From Aphelenchoides besseyi (lineage: Eukaryota; Nematoda; Chromadorea; Rhabditida; Aphelenchoididae): DNA of 64,000 nt. The translations under genes and the position numbers were made by a program. Shown piece after piece: positions 49,129 to 63,425 of the stretch. Each line of letters begins with the position of its first letter. Position 1 is the first letter of the stretch. The stretch is taken from assembly GCA_024699855.1 (NCBI GenBank), contig JAMPIQ010000002.1, positions 13,144,001 to 13,208,000 of the forward strand. Direction: 5' to 3'. The notes beneath the pieces are model-generated. The model was given only the letters and a program-made list of their open reading frames with translations, searched no databases and was not told where the DNA came from.

Positions 49129-50387
49129 TCACTTCTTAGCGTGAACATACTCACACAACGTGCGGTGCAAGTAAATGTACTGTCCTTCAGTTTGAATCGA
49201 AGCAGCACGTTGCGCACGAAGCTCCTTGACAACATCCGGAACCTAAAAGCAAAAAAAGATTAGAACTTCGAAACGTACACTGACGTTGAGCTCTTTTCCT
49301 TCCAACAAGACGCGAAGACAAATTTCACAAGCCATGATCGTGCCTGTACGCCCTACTCCAGCCGAACAATGAACAATCGCAGTCGAGTCTTTTGTGTCAC
49401 GAATATGTTTGAGAATACGCAGCATTCCCATTCCGCTTTGTGGTACACCAAAATCTAAAACTCGAATTGATGATCTTTTACACAGAAAGCAATACCCGGC
49501 CAATCAATCCAACGATGCAAAACCAATTGGATTTTCTCTTCACCAACCGAAACGTCCATCAGTAACGACTCAAAAATCTTTTCGTTGGGCAGCGTAATGT
49601 TCTTGTTGTGAGTGACCGTAATCGTGCCATAGACCTTGGATTCACCCAATTGCAACGGATAGTACTGCGCACACTTTGGTTTGTTGGCTTCGATCGTACG
49701 ACATAACATAACCACGTGACGGGCCTTCTCCTAAAACAGAAACATTAACTTTTTATCTCGTCCTTCTCAACTTACTTGCCATACCATGCGCCAGAAGTCA
49801 TTGGTTGTTGCATCGGTTGGTCCTTGAGTGCAGATGTAACGGTTAGTGATTTTGACTAACGAACTGTCCACGTGGTTCGCGTGAATGTAATCGGTATCAG
49901 GCGGAACGTGGTACTTCAGGACAACACGCGTCCGATCGAAGCACGGTATGTTGTTGTAGCGATTCTTGTCTTTGTGTTGTGCAAATGCTGTGGCCGCAGT
50001 ATCTGGCGGCTGGTAGCCTTGGATTTCCTTGAATTCGGCTTTCAAGCCTTCAATCCCTGAAATAGGAAGGACAGGAATAGAAAGAAAAAAGAACTCACTT
50101 TTTGCCGCAACCATCGTTCCAAAATTGATCATGGCAATTTCGGCCGGTTTGCGGGGTCGCAGATCGGTCGGTGCATTTCGTCCCGAATTCTCGTCGACCG
50201 TTGCCACGGTCGCATGATTGACATGTTCGTCTTCGTCACGCGATGTTCCACCACGCCCACGACCTGGAGTTCGGGGCTGAAAATGAAATCGATTAGACAA
50301 ACCCGACAGAATCAAACTCACTCTTCGCTTCGTTCCCGCATTTCCCTTGCCAATGGACGCCGGAGATGGACGTTTCGGTTGGCTCAT
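49129..50387 (-). CDS. Protein tyrosine phosphatase, classical, single domain
   Basis: Dephosphorylates phosphotyrosine by a Cys-phosphate intermediate; no signal peptide or membrane segment, so cytosolic. ATG 50385-50387 (MSQPKRPSPASIGKG). N-terminal ~80 residues are basic and Gly/Arg-rich (PRTPGRGRGG). The PTP domain has the substrate-loop segment DYIHANHVD, YICTQGPTDATTNDFWRMVW, MLCRTIEANKPKCAQYYP, the WPD loop (RWIDWPDFGVPQ, the Asp codon split by a 41-base intron), the catalytic IVHCSAGVGRTG and the Q-loop QTEGQYIYLHRTL, ending CEYVHAKK, TGA 49129-49131. Introns of 40-50 bases. Resembles the large family of small nematode PTPs. Active-site Cys, Arg and Asp are intact. Confidence 0.88.
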
Positions 50388-53300
50388 AATGTGCAGCAAA
50401 GGAAATTGAGGCAACCGTCTGTAAGAAACGAAAAAAGTCGAATTGATTTTGGAGCTGAAAACCTTCTCGAAATCACTTCTTGAACATGCAAATTGATCAC
50501 ATTTGAACGCAAGTGTAATATCGCTCTATGGAATGAACGGGTTCAAGGACTATTTGATTGGTCGGCAACTTGTTCAAAACCCGAAGCAGTACAGTTCGTC
50601 GCCGAGTCTGGACTTCTCGGTTTTCCGTATGATCATTGTTGTCCAAAGCGTCGAGCAAGAACCGTTTCTTGTTTCTGCAACCTGTTGAGATTGGAGAAAA
50701 AGAAAAGTAGGTTAGCTGAACGACTCGATTGTAAGATGTTGGGTTGATCGAAGAACTGAAGTAAGAATTCAGTTAGGCTTATAGAGTATTTGTTGTAGCT
50801 GGGGCTCAATAAAGGAAAATATATTTATTGGGTCAAAAAAGGATCACAAAAACAAACAAAACAATAATGCGGAACCGGAGCAACGGCGAGCGAAAAAAGC
50901 ACAAAAACAGAGGACAATCGTTGGGAGTCGGTGGAGGGTTAAGAGCGATTTACGACGGGCCACAACCACAACACTATTGTACTTGGACTATGAAAATGTG
51001 TCGACGTAAAAGGATTGAAAAATAAGTAGATTCTCGGATTTATTAGGTATCTATGTCATGTCAAAAGAAGTAATGAAAGCTCGACAAGAAGATCTCCTTC
51101 ATAAAAAAGTCTCATAACCGCGACTTCCTGCGTTGACCTATAGGTCATTCAAGTCCGTGACGAAATATCATGTACTGGTTCAAAAAATTTATAATTTGTC
51201 ATTACGATTAACGTTCGTTCAAACTCGTGAACTCTGAATCTTCTTATAAACATGAAAGTTATTATTTACGATCTCTTGTGCTCCAACTGATTTGCGCAAC
51301 AGTTAACCTATCAAATCGAGCTGGAGTGGGTGTCGATGAGTAGAAATCGGATCGATTTGATAGTGGCGGGTGAGCAAAATTAACAAAACAATCTTGCATC
51401 CTCGATTTAATATTCAACGTTGATAGCAAAACTGTTGATGAGAAAACGGCTGCTGGAAAGTTTAAATGAGTGAAAGATAACAAGAAATGATCGGTTGGAT
51501 TCGCTTATAACCTTCGATTTGACTTCAATTTGTTCGTACGTAACTTATTCAACGGTTTTTTGATTTTGCACAACTTTTATGCCATTTGTTTGTTTTCTCA
51601 GCTACGATCATCAACGAACAAGATCGTCCAATGTTTCTGATTTATTGTCATGATAGCACCCAACACGAGGTGTAAATTATGTTCCGACTTATGATCTCCG
51701 AAAGAGCACGAGTGATAGAGGTCGTGGTTTCTATTAGCGACTTAATGAGAGAGCGACAGCACGAACCGAAGATTTACGACGTGGTTGTTTTTCTAAGAAG
51801 AAATATCATCTCCTCAACGATTAATCACGAATCGTTGATTTGACGCTGAGATTGGTCTCGAATTTGGTTGCTTTGCAGTTTCAGAATCAACTCGACGGTT
51901 TTCTGATTGTTGACAAAAACTTTTGATTAATCTCCGAACGCAAAACAGTTGCGAATTGGCTGCGATTAACTTCTGGTCGAGGTTATTTATTTTCGGGCCG
52001 TCGGAGCGACCTCATAATTAGTCACCTGAACGGTTGGGTCAATAAATTAGTTTGCTGGACATGAACTTGTGGGCCGTTTTCTTAATTGCCATTAACTTCT
52101 TTGTTCTCCATAATCTTGATTTCGCTTGTTCAATAAGTGGTTCAGAAAGAATGTAGAAACCAAAATTTTCTGTTACAACCCCCGACTGCCCTTTTTTGAA
52201 TCTTGCATTTTAAACTGCTGTAGACTGAGACTACGGACAGCAAACATTTCTTCTTTCGATCTTGTGCCACCACTCCATCAACGACAAGCAACGCGGCTGA
52301 CTGCTCCTCCCAAGCGTTTTCATTGGTTCTTTCGATTACTGTAAGAAGCGTGGGTTTGCTAGAGCGTAAGTCCACTGTGAGCTCAATAGCGTTTGATTTC
52401 GTTTAACTGTTCGTTGAAGTTTTATTTTTGCAATTTTAAAGCCTTTGATTTTCGGTACTTACTTGTTCATTAAAATGTTCAATTTCTGTGATCTTTTTGT
52501 TGCTAGAGATGCTTAGTTGGGAACTCAAAATTCCTCTTCGTTACAACAACAAGTTTATTGTTGATCTTAACTGCTGAGCTTTCAGTTGTGTTGACTGATT
52601 TTACTTTTCAAAAGACCGGTTTGACTACAAAGTTGATTCGGTTGCGTGAGAGTTTGTTTCGAAAGTTAAAACTAACAATTCAGATTCGATTCTTTCGAAG
52701 TCGCTTATCATTACTAGAGACCAGATCTGCATTTAAATCGATCGAATTATTCGAATAAGACTCTCGGATTGTTTGTGAATTCAAGTTCCTTGTAATTACA
52801 GAATTCTTTTAATTTAATGTCGGGTTAACTCTTTAAAAACCAAAATTTGACAATCCGGATATCATCGACTTATCGGCGTTTCTTCCAACATTGCTCAAGT
52901 CTAAGCGATGTTCTTCACCTTCTGCATGCTAATTCAGAACTCAAAATTGACTGCACATTTGAACCGAAATTTCAAACCGATTCAGCTTCTTAGGCGTTTG
53001 TACAGTACACTTGCTCTAAGACATGAGCAACGTCTGCGCAAATGCGATTGGATGTCGACGCCGAAATGCATGAGCGGATGGTCGGAAATTTATGACCTCA
53101 GTTGGTAAAAACGAAGACGAAACGAAAGATAATGCGGGCACGACTAGCACACGCTATCGCTCTGTTAACGCGACATGATCACATTTCTGCCTTTTCAGTT
53201 CGTTTTCAATCTACCTCTTCACTACGATCAACCTCTTTCACAGTAAATGACCATAGAGGACTTTCACTTTTACTCTCAAATTCACTTATCTTAATATTTG

Positions 53301-54003
53301 ACCAATGAATGTATTCTAAACTCTTCTGAATTTCTTGTGATTTTGATTGAAGTCAAATTCCTTTTTCAATCTTGTAGTTCACCAATACACAGCTTTCGAT
53401 GGTCCAATGAACAGCCATGAGTAGCAGCAAGAACGAGCGATTGTCATTCAAATTTTTATTGGAGAGAAATTGTAATAGACCCATGAAAAGCAGTTTAATT
53501 TACGTTCAACCGAATGGATTAGGAGAAACGAACACGGTTATCTTTCATAAATACATGAGTAGAAACAAAAAGGTACAAGTTAACATTAGATGTACTCCAA
53601 TTACTCACGCATGTCGTAGAAAACATTAGGACTGAGATTTTTAGTAGAAATACAATAGAGATGCAATGAAGTCAAAGCCGAAACAATCAACAGATGAGTT
53701 ACATCCACCAAAAGGAGGCCATCGGTTGATAAGTTTGCAGCCCACAAATGAAAATGTTTAGAAAAAGAATCAAGCTCCTAATGATATTCGGAACTAAGCT
53801 GTTGAGAAAGTCTGATGACATAAAACTGTTGCAAAATTCTATCTATAAACAACGGAGAGGACGATAAAAGAAGAGGGATCGAAGCACCACTCAACATCAA
53901 ATCAAATGGAATGAATTCAACTGATAGCCAGAAAGAGCAAACAAATATTGAAAATAAGAAGCTTCTGAAATGATTGTCAATTCAAGTTTACACTCAAATT
54001 CGA
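50388..54003. other. 3.6-kb stretch without a recognised gene
   Basis: Lies between the phosphatase 5' end and the Hox stop. The first ~200 bases must include the phosphatase promoter. Open frames are short, AT-rich and motif-free (for example 51262-51483 minus, 53417-53629 plus). Part of it will be Hox 3' untranslated region or control sequence. No repeats detected by eye. Confidence 0.45.
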
Positions 54004-57000
54004 TCAGGAGTAATTATTGGTAAGAAGAAGATTACGTGGAAATGAGGCTAAATGATGAAACGGCATTGTGGGAAACTGCATTACTGCAGCGGCACTTGCA
54101 GCTGCAGCCATTTGCTGTTGATGATTGTGTGCGGCTTGAATTGTTGCTGCGGTAACTGCGCCATTCATATCAGGTGGAGGCAAAAGTCCGTGCATTGTAT
54201 TGTTGCCATCGGGTCGATCTTTCGTTTCTTTCTTGTGCTTCATTCGACGATTCTAAAAGTTGAACGCGTGTCTAAGTCTCAAACTTCGAACTTACCTGAA
54301 ACCAAATCTTCACTTGACGTTCTGTTAGCATCAACGAGTGGGCAATTTCGATGCGACGTTTTCGAGTCAGGTATTTGCTGTAGTGAAACTCTTTTTCCAA
54401 TTCCAACACTTGATTACGCGTGTAGGCTGTTCGTTGACGTTTCTCTCCACGATTATTCGCTAAAAATGGATTGTAATCTAAGTGACTTATAATCTTCAAT
54501 TGGATTTTATCTGTCGGTTTGGAGCATAAATCCTTTTCAGTTTGGAATTGTCAAGACGTAAATCAAATACGCTCAAGAGTCCAATTGTTTACGTTGGAGT
54601 TAAAGCTCCGCGTGCCAACGGCCGAATAGCAATAAATTGTCGACCTGTCTGTTGCACATCGAGTATCCGTGAATTCTCTACGACGGTAACCTTATGTCTT
54701 GATAAGCCTCTTTAGACGGAATTCAACACATGCAAACGAATGCTGTTCGGTGCGAGATTTCGAATCGAAGATTGTTTTCTCAACGAGACGACAACCAGCT
54801 CATTTTCTTGTCGCTCAATTCGCTGATTAGTGTTGGTAACTGAAACTACTTTCTAAACAGTTTTGAGTTCAATTGAACTCTTCAACCGTCACAATAGTTA
54901 ACTTTCGTTTGAACTCTATTGTTTCGACCGCAATCAAACCAGAAATGTCAAAAGACCAAAACAGCGAGGATTAATACCACAAGGCGGGTTGAAAAGCGAA
55001 CTGAAGCGACATACGACGACGCCTGTCCACGACCTCATTAATATCCGTCGTGATCACGGGCAGGACGGCTGAGGAAGCGAACTGAAATGTGGTGGCGCGA
55101 GTACTCGCAATTCGTTTTCGAAACCAAAAATGTCGTTGTGACCTTAAAATCAATAATATCCGTTCGATTATGTTCTAATTGAATTCATTGCATCCAAAGA
55201 ATTGATCATCCAAATTACTCACACAATTTTGAATGTAATTATTCGGCCTTCAATCTCTTGTCGAAAAGCCTATTGCAGTGCTATACGATGAACGAATACA
55301 CGTTTGATGTCTGATCATACAAAGAACAACTGCAAACGAGTTTTCCGCTAACAACGAGAGCTGTTGATGGGCAACAGATAACCTCAAGACTTAATGACAA
55401 GTGGATGAACGATGTTCATCGTTGCGAAAAGTTGCAAAAACTTTTCACAAACTGGCGCGCGAGTGTCTGCACGTTCGATTAGAGCGAACGGTTATAAATC
55501 ATTGCAAAGGTGAAGGAAATGATTGAGTCGAGTGACATTTGAAACATGCGCTTTTGGCGACATTTGAGATAAAGTCAGATTATTGAATCGAAAAGCAACA
55601 GCTATTGGACTATCAAGTCTCTATAACTCAAAAATGTTTTTAACAAAATCTTTACCAAAAATATATCGCTGTTCGCTTATGAATTTCAGAGAAATTGTCG
55701 TTGAAATTCGAAGAACCCGGAAACGTGATTGATGACTTAGGTGTTTAAACAACACATACGGAAACTACGTCTGACATTCAGTGGAAACTTAAAACACTTG
55801 AGAAATGAACTCACCGTTATTGGAGTGAACACGAGTCATCCACGGGTAAATGGATACGTTTCCTTTTTCATCGTATTCCTCTTCACCGTCCAGTTTTATT
55901 TGATCCTTGCAGACGGCGATTCCCGAATTCCAATCGAGACTACTCGGCGTATTTGCGGATGTCGTTTGAAGTGTCGAACCGTACATGCATAAATTTGGCT
56001 GAAATACGAAGACAATTAGCACAATGCAATCACCCGTGATATTCGATAGAAAAGAAGTGAACGCATAAAACAAACTCCACTCAATCGTTTAAAATTAAAA
56101 GAAAATTTCGACGTGGCCAAACGGAATCGCTGACTACGGTCGTGTTCGGTCGGGAGGCAGCTTTGCGAGTGGCGGATGGCAGTTGGAGGTCGCGGCGGGG
56201 CGAAAAGAAGACAGCGAATGAAAAAGAAAATACGCGCAATCACAGGGTGAAACTCGTAATGCTCCAAGAGTTTAGTTGGTTGTAACGTCCACTAACACAC
56301 AAGTAATATAACAAACGTTCGAAACATATGAAGAGAATTTGAAGTCCAATAACAAAACGTTTTATCGTTGTAGCATAATCCACGAACTGTTTTTGAGGTG
56401 TTTAACCGTAAATTAGCGTTTTAATTAAGTCAATCGGTTGTTCGAAACCTAAATGATAATGCACTGAAAAATAGCGATTGAGTCCCTATAGTTGATATTC
56501 GTTCATTAATCACCGTCTCGTCCCGGGGGGATTGATAAAGAAAGAGGAGAGTGACCGTAGACAATGAAGAATGAAGGCGGCACTGCAAAAAGGAGTTGGG
56601 ACCCGTCTTCCGGCGGCTCACTGAACATGACAGGGAATCGTCCGCAACACCACACGACGTCACGACTCCAAAAATCGTGACCTCCAAACAACGATGTTGT
56701 GCGGACATTCGAAGCAGCGCAGATGCGATGAAAAACGTGGTCTTCGTGAAAGTTGGACAAAAACAAGATTGTGTTTAAATTAAGAATAATGGAAACCATT
56801 AGCAGTCAATTTGGAATCTATTGCATTGGTAGAAAAACAAACTTAATGTGCTGGGCACTTAACCGTTACACCAAACATCGCCTTCAATTATGATTGGTTG
56901 CTGTTAAAAAGAGCAAGAAGACAATGGCAAACTCCTGCGGTTGTAATTTGTTGCAGCGACTAGCAGATCAAAAAAACATAATAGGCTTATGATCCGAGAA

Positions 57001-57495
57001 CTCTAATGAAAACTTTCAAAAAATGATTAACTGGCTGCTCATAATAAGAATTGTAATAACATCAATAGTGTGTTAGTTTAAACATAATCAAAAGTGAGAA
57101 AGTAAACTTCAAAAACCAATGAATAATCTTGAGCATACCTTTAAATCAAAGGCCCGCGGATCCAACATGCCACCAGCGGAATAACCAACAGATGGTGGAG
57201 TAGATAATGAATTAGCACCGTTGGATTCACTGGGACTTGCATAGTAGGAGGAGCTCGAACCGGATGGCCCGTGATGATGAGCAAGCGATGGAGTTTGCAG
57301 CTGCGACGAATGAGCGGCAGACGATGGTAGATGATGTTGTTGTCCGTTGATTTGCATTCCAAGAATCGGGGTTTTTGTTGTGCTTCGATGTACGAGATTC
57401 TGTTCATTGGTGGACTCGTAATAGGAACCGGGAGTAGAACCGCTACTTGAGTGAATATGATTCTGCGGTGTGGTCGCCGTTGGCGGCGAACTCAT
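54004..57495 (-). CDS. lin-39: Hox homeodomain transcription factor, Dfd/Scr class (lin-39-like)
   Basis: Anterior-mid body patterning factor binding DNA with PBX/EXD partners. Start ATG 57493-57495 ([11 protein letters not shown]), six bases after tttgcag-type acceptor. Exon 1 (57495 to about 57139) is Ser/His/Gln-rich, low complexity. After a 1.1-kb intron, exon 2 (about 56000-55815) encodes the hexapeptide [12 protein letters not shown]. After a 1.3-kb intron, exon 3 has the homeodomain: [50 protein letters not shown]; a 41-base intron; then [16 protein letters not shown] in exon 4. A tail with poly-Ala/Gln stretches ([14 protein letters not shown]) ends NNYS, TGA 54004-54006. Hexapeptide YPWM plus homeodomain residues place it in Hox4/5; MKHKKE is as in nematode LIN-39. 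Confidence 0.9.
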
Positions 57496-60400
57496 CTTCC
57501 GAACTGCAAACATTTAAGCGCATTGATTCGAATTCACGCAGAAACAAACCTGTTACTTCGACACAAAACTGAAATTTCTTTTGAGTTCAATTGTCCAGTA
57601 AAATCACCCAAATTTGACGAAATCACTCAAGAAGACAATCACCTACAAATACCAGTGATTAGCTACAAAGTTCATTGTAAACCCAAAAATACATGGCAAT
57701 CGATAAGCGAACGAGTTGTCGAGCGAAAACGGCACACGAGTTAAGGATAAGAAACGGTAAGTGAGTATTCGAGAAGCGTAAAGCGCATTTATGAGCAGAT
57801 GCTCGAAGAACGTTGGAATTCCCAAAAAAGGCGGACGCGTGCGAATGAACGTCGTTTTTGCTCAATCAACACACTACGAATTTTTTGTCATGATCGTGAT
57901 TCTCGACGTTTTCTGCACTTGAAACAAAATCACGACGGCAGTTTCGCTTAGCTCAAAGGACACCGAAATCGAAACAAATGAGTTCGAATGAGAAAAATCG
58001 TAACGAATTGAGTATCAGCAAACCACAAAAGATATTGTAGATCGCTAGCTCACGACTTTCTTCATACTGCGTTGCCACAACCGACGGCGTCGATCAATCA
58101 ACTCGATGGCGCCGAGCGCCGGAAATTCCGTTCGATTGGACCAAAGAAAAATCAGGGCGAATGAAGAGAGAGAACAACGTTTCCAAATTGCTGTTGAACT
58201 GCCGCACGGCTTATCAACGTACGTGTGATATTAAAGTTAGCTGAGAAAAACATTGACACAATTTCGTTCCACTCTTTCTCTTTCCACCAATCTGTCACAG
58301 TGTTCTGAGTCTGTGAGACAAAGTGTATTCTGGAACAAAATCGAGGCGGGCCCAACCAGTCGAACGAACTGCTTCGTCGTCCGTCCCGCTACTGCCGTTC
58401 GTCAGTCTCTCGATTCGAAGAACTCTTTTCAATTCAAAGGCTGTTTGGGACGACAAGAAGCCAAATCGTGCGCGACATCCCGCGGTTTCTCTTCCCACAA
58501 AACCGCTGGACTCGTCGAGCCACTACACCGCAGCTGATTGGTCGAAAATGAAAAGAAGGCGGTTTGGCAACCTCAAAACCCATTGCGTTTATGTACACGA
58601 CATTCCAAATGGTATTTTGATTCGAGCGCAATTGAAAGTCCATTATGAGACAATGAAATCGCAATTACCGCAAAATGCCAAACAACCTATTTTCACTACG
58701 AAGATATTTCTACTTTCCAAGAATACCAACAAATACACCTTAGGCGAATTGAACTGTAGAAACAACGAAAGCCTTCGTTCTTGTAGCGAACGTTCTTTAA
58801 ATAGCGGCGCAGAAAAAGAGATCAGCCAACTGATTAAGCAGAATCGACAGATCGATTTCAGTTTGTTTATCAAGAGTTTTTGTTGGTTCGCGTGCGCGGT
58901 AAAGTCAATAGGAAAGTTAATGAGCAAAAAAATTGCAGACGAATACCATTCAGTTTGGTGGGCAAGGTAACGAGGTAGTTTTCAGGGTTTACGATCTTAT
59001 TCTTTCCGATTAACATAAACTGCCCACGAAATCGCACTTCATCTAAGAGTAAAGAGCAAAATAACGTAAATCTCAAAGACCTTAAAACACGCAATCAATC
59101 CATTAATTAGCTACAGTAGAAATGAAATACAAATCAGAGAGTTTCAAAGCTTTCGCGGCCAAATCACCAGTCAAACGTTTCATTGCATCAAACAAGCGCT
59201 CCAGCAATTAGGACACCACAACCTTTTATTTCGCCAGTCATTGTCATTTCACAATTGGAATCAAAGTCTCGAAGGAATTCAAAGTTACGATCAATTCTGA
59301 TTGGAGTTTCGGTCGAAACCATCTCCTGTTCTAAATATCACGAATAGCAACATTTTAACGTTAATTACCGTCGCTTTTCGAATTGAGAATGACAAATGAA
59401 TTTCGAAAGATTGTCGCAACAACACTCGTTTACACACGACATTGACTGTCGACAAGTTCAAAGCCTTCGATTTACAAGCAAATAGGATTTGAAAAGTTGC
59501 CCACAGGTTATGACCTAAACAACTCGAAAGGCCATTAAATAGTGAAAACATCGGCCAATCAAAAAGAACCATTAAAATCAAACGATTTCGCGCGACCAAA
59601 TCGTTAACAGAAATTTTGGACTCGTCATCTTCGTTCTCGGCAATTTTGCTCATTTCGAATTCTTTTGGGCGTCCGCTTCCCCAACGATTCCAAGGTCCGG
59701 GCCGACAAAAGAGCTGAAGAAACACGCCAAGAACTGCGCAGTTCTCTTTTCGTATTAATTGAGCACAGACGTTGCTTACAAATTGGAAAATCGCGACGAA
59801 TTGGCGGTTGTGTTCGTTCTCATGACACAATTTCGTTGAGTAACGTGCTCTGATCCAGTAAACTGCACGGACGAAAATCACACTGCACATCAACAGCGCG
59901 GATCCGGTTCTTCCAGTTTTCAAGTGTTTACAGTAGTTTCCACAAGAAAGTCAAATGCAACAAACACTCGTAAACTGAGCGATTTGTCTCGTCGTAAAAA
60001 TGTCGAGATTCTCGATTTTTAGTCAACAGAATACCATTGGAAGTTATGATTTAGGGTACTCGGCTCTCATTCCTAATCATTTCGAATGCCCACAGCTTTC
60101 GACCTCACCAACTGCAAGCGATCTCGACTGTAAACTCGACCGACAATTAACCCCAAATATTACGCAATATCGTTCAGCGGCGACAGCTCGTCATTTGCAA
60201 ACAGATTGCTCAATATCGCTAATCGAATCGAGCAATACAATCACAGAGGAGATAAACTAGTTCATCACGAGGAGCAATAAATTACAAAACTGACGATTTT
60301 ATTACCTCGTTGATATCAGATATACGCTAATTTCGAACAACAGCTACAAAATACGCACTTTGTTTTCCAAGTTTGAATACGCAAATGTCAGGTTGATTAC

Positions 60401-63400
60401 TCTAAAAGACGATACTCGCTGATCTTCAAATGCCATCTAACCAATCGCTCAAACTCAAATATCACGGAACGGTGGTCGAGAGTGCGTGTCCTTTTCTTTC
60501 TACCAATCAGTCATCGGTCTCTTTGTTTTTAGCTTAGTAATTAGAGTACAATAAGTGGACATCTCATCTTCTCAACATTTACGTTTTCAGGTTAGCAATC
60601 GGGAGAAAAGTTCGATCGTGCATTGATTCGCGATTTAAGAAAACAAACCAGCAAAAAAGATACGAATTCGATCGAAATGTTTACCGTAAGGTATCCTACG
60701 GTATTTGACCATAAAATCGCGTAATTAAGTAAATGAGAATCGTAAATCGTATTTACACGCTCGTTAACTGCACATAAATTTCGCTTAATGAGCTCGCTAA
60801 CCGGTCGCTCGTGTTCGCGAATGATAAACAGCGGGAATCAGTGGGTGATGTCGGCAATTGTTTTAAGCGCTAAAAGCTCATCAAACAAAACCCCGTGAAA
60901 ACGCGGCCATTCGTTTTGATGTCAATCTTCGGCGTCTTTGAATTCGAACTTCCGAATTTTCATCCACCAACATCACATGATTATAGTCGAGTAATAGGAA
61001 GGAATGAAATTGCGGCGTGTTCAAAGCAGTCGATTCGAACAATTTGGATGTTTTGATTAATCCGAGTCCTTGTTGTGCGATTAAGATTATGCTTCGAGTC
61101 TTGGACCTGCGTTTGCGCGCCACTTAAGTGAAATGTGCCGCCAATGGAAATCGGGGAGGATAAGCGATGCGAACGAATGCCAAGTCGTTCGTTTTACAAG
61201 TTCGAGTTCAGATTATCAAACTGCTATTGGACACAATCTTGAGGCGCGGAGGTCGATTCGGCAGCTGGTGACCGGGCAAATTCCGAAGATAAGTCGCGCA
61301 GACCGAAAAGACGAAAGTTCGGATTTTGTATGCTAAACAAAATGGATGATGTTCGTTAGATCGCGCGTGTCTTTGAGTTCGTAATCTGCCGACTGCCGCA
61401 ACGACAACTACCGTATGTGTTGAATGTGCGATCGCCTTCTTATGACCGGGTCAGTTCGAACACTGAAGTTGGACAGGCATTTTTTGTCGTAAATTTCGAA
61501 ACAAAACAATCGACTGTCGAAGGGCTGTGAACCGAAAACGAGTCCGCAGGTTGTCGAGATCAAAGTCGAGCCGCGTGTCATCAATTTTCCACGTCAATTT
61601 TTGCGCCCGCTTCGCGAATTTTCCCAACAGTCTCGAACGTTGCGATTCTCAACTGCAACATCGTTCCCACTTGTGAGGGGATCTTCAGACAGAAACAAAT
61701 GTACCAACACTCTCAATTCACGCCCTTTCACATCATTTGTCTAACGAACGGTTTGGATCGCAATCTGGCAACTTCCGTTTTGGCTCGTTAATCACTCGCA
61801 TTTCATTGACGAGTCGGATTGATTCGCACATATTTCAGGCTTATTTATTAATTGGAAGCTCTCTCATCCAAGACAACGATCAGAAGCCCCTGCACTCTTA
61901 TGCAGAAAACGTTTCGAAACACGCCAAATGACCGTAATCACGAGTAATGAAATAGCGAAATGTTACCGTTCATTCCGATGAATGACGGGGTGAATGCAAC
62001 ACGCGACGGACAAATTCAGCGGTTCACTTCAAAGACAATCTGTCAGTATCAACAAATGATCGAGTCGAAAAGCAACACGAAAAAACACGAAGCAATGCGC
62101 GGAAAAATGTCTGTGCTTCTTAACGGTCGAAACGACCGAGATCGGTGACGATTGATCTGAGGTCAGAGACAACAACGGGCACCATCAAACAAATGCACTT
62201 TTGCTAATGGAGAATGTCGCCATCTCTCGACCGAAAGTATTTGGACTTGCTGATCATTTCTTCGCGCTTAATTGACACAAAACACCACAAAGTGAATTGC
62301 CGTCAATGATCGACCCATTTTGTTCAGTTGCTGATTGATCGAATTCAGCAGCTAAACGTCAATACCAGAGGATTGATCGAGGGATTCCACGAACAGTTTA
62401 CTCAAAAAACTTGCCGACCACTTAGCGCGTGGGGGTTCGTAAATCAATCCGATGATCGTTGCGCATCGACTTTATCCTCAACTTCAGTGGCCAACAAAAA
62501 GGTCAAAATATTAGGACCAGAAACAACCATTCAGTTCATTTGATCGATCAACTGATATGTACTTAGTTGAATACGATTTGAGATGACGTTATTCGTTTTT
62601 TCTATTGTCTCCTTCAACGTCTAATGGCTCTTATTTCGTTGCTGCAAAACATCCCAAGACCAACGTTAATCGAATTGTTTTCGCTTGTCGACGATTAGCT
62701 TCTGAATCATCAAGTGTCTTACAAGAATACGATCGTAACCTCCGGCTTCACTGGATCGCAAAGTGACAAAGAAAGGTGGCAACTCGTGTTAAGACGTTAA
62801 GCCAAAATGGCCAAAAAGAAGTCGCATTGCAAAATGTTGTGAAAAAGTTGAAAGAAAAAACAAACCCTCGAGTTTTACAGAAAAATGTGTTCAACATTTA
62901 AATGTCGATGTCATGTACCAACTTGAAAACATCGCTCGAATTTTCATTCAACGAAGACATTCGATTGAACGAAGGTCGTTGAATTTTCCACTCAAACGAT
63001 CCCATTTATTTGTTCGAAGATTTTCAATTCTGATCTAAACTTTCTAATGTCGACAGTAAAAGCGAACTATCTGTTGAACTGTTAACGCTTTGCGACGTTG
63101 CTTCGATCGATCCAAACGCGTGTCGCGTTCCAAATGGTGTGATGACCGCTGCGATAAGTGAAGAGAAGTTGTTTCGGTTTTTGAACGTTGTGTGTTTTCT
63201 AATTTCTGTCTTTTCGTCCGCTGTTTCTGTCGAATTTGACTGAAAACGGACATTTGTTGTCGTGGCGCCAACGGTGATTATAACCGAGCCTTTTAGTCGT
63301 AGATAGCGGGGATTTGCATTCGAAAGCAAGTGATCGAAAAGTCTCGTAGAGAGTTTTCTGTTCGTGTTTACTTCCGAGCATTCGACGAATCGGGTTTCAA

Positions 63401-63425
63401 CGTCATTTCGGTATTTTCAGCTCAA
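57496..63425. other. 5.9-kb gene-poor stretch between Hox and AACS genes
   Basis: Divergent flank of the Hox and acetoacetyl-CoA synthetase genes. No known motif in any frame. Two frames are longer than expected by chance: plus 58548-58970 from an ATG (open from 58323) and minus 59291-59923 (opens with TTG). Both lack recognisable domains. The stretch 60980-61680 is CG-richer. Likely to hold Hox control elements. Confidence 0.45.
58548..58970 (+). CDS. Hypothetical 140-residue ORF
   Basis: ATG 58548 (MKRRRFGNLKTHCVYVHDIP), stop 58968-58970; the frame is open another 75 codons upstream. Basic, no signal peptide, no family recognised. A hydrophobic stretch (FSLFIKSFCWFACAVKSIG) lies near the end. 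Reported only because its length is unusual for this base composition. Confidence 0.2.
   Translation: MKRRRFGNLKTHCVYVHDIPNGILIRAQLKVHYETMKSQLPQNAKQPIFTTKIFLLSKNTNKYTLGELNCRNNESLRSCSERSLNSGAEKEISQLIKQNRQIDFSLFIKSFCWFACAVKSIGKLMSKKIADEYHSVWWAR

Noticed and set aside
63024..63329. Minus-strand 101-codon frame before AACS
   Set aside because: Opens with TTG, has no ATG of its own, no motif, and lies in the presumed AACS promoter.
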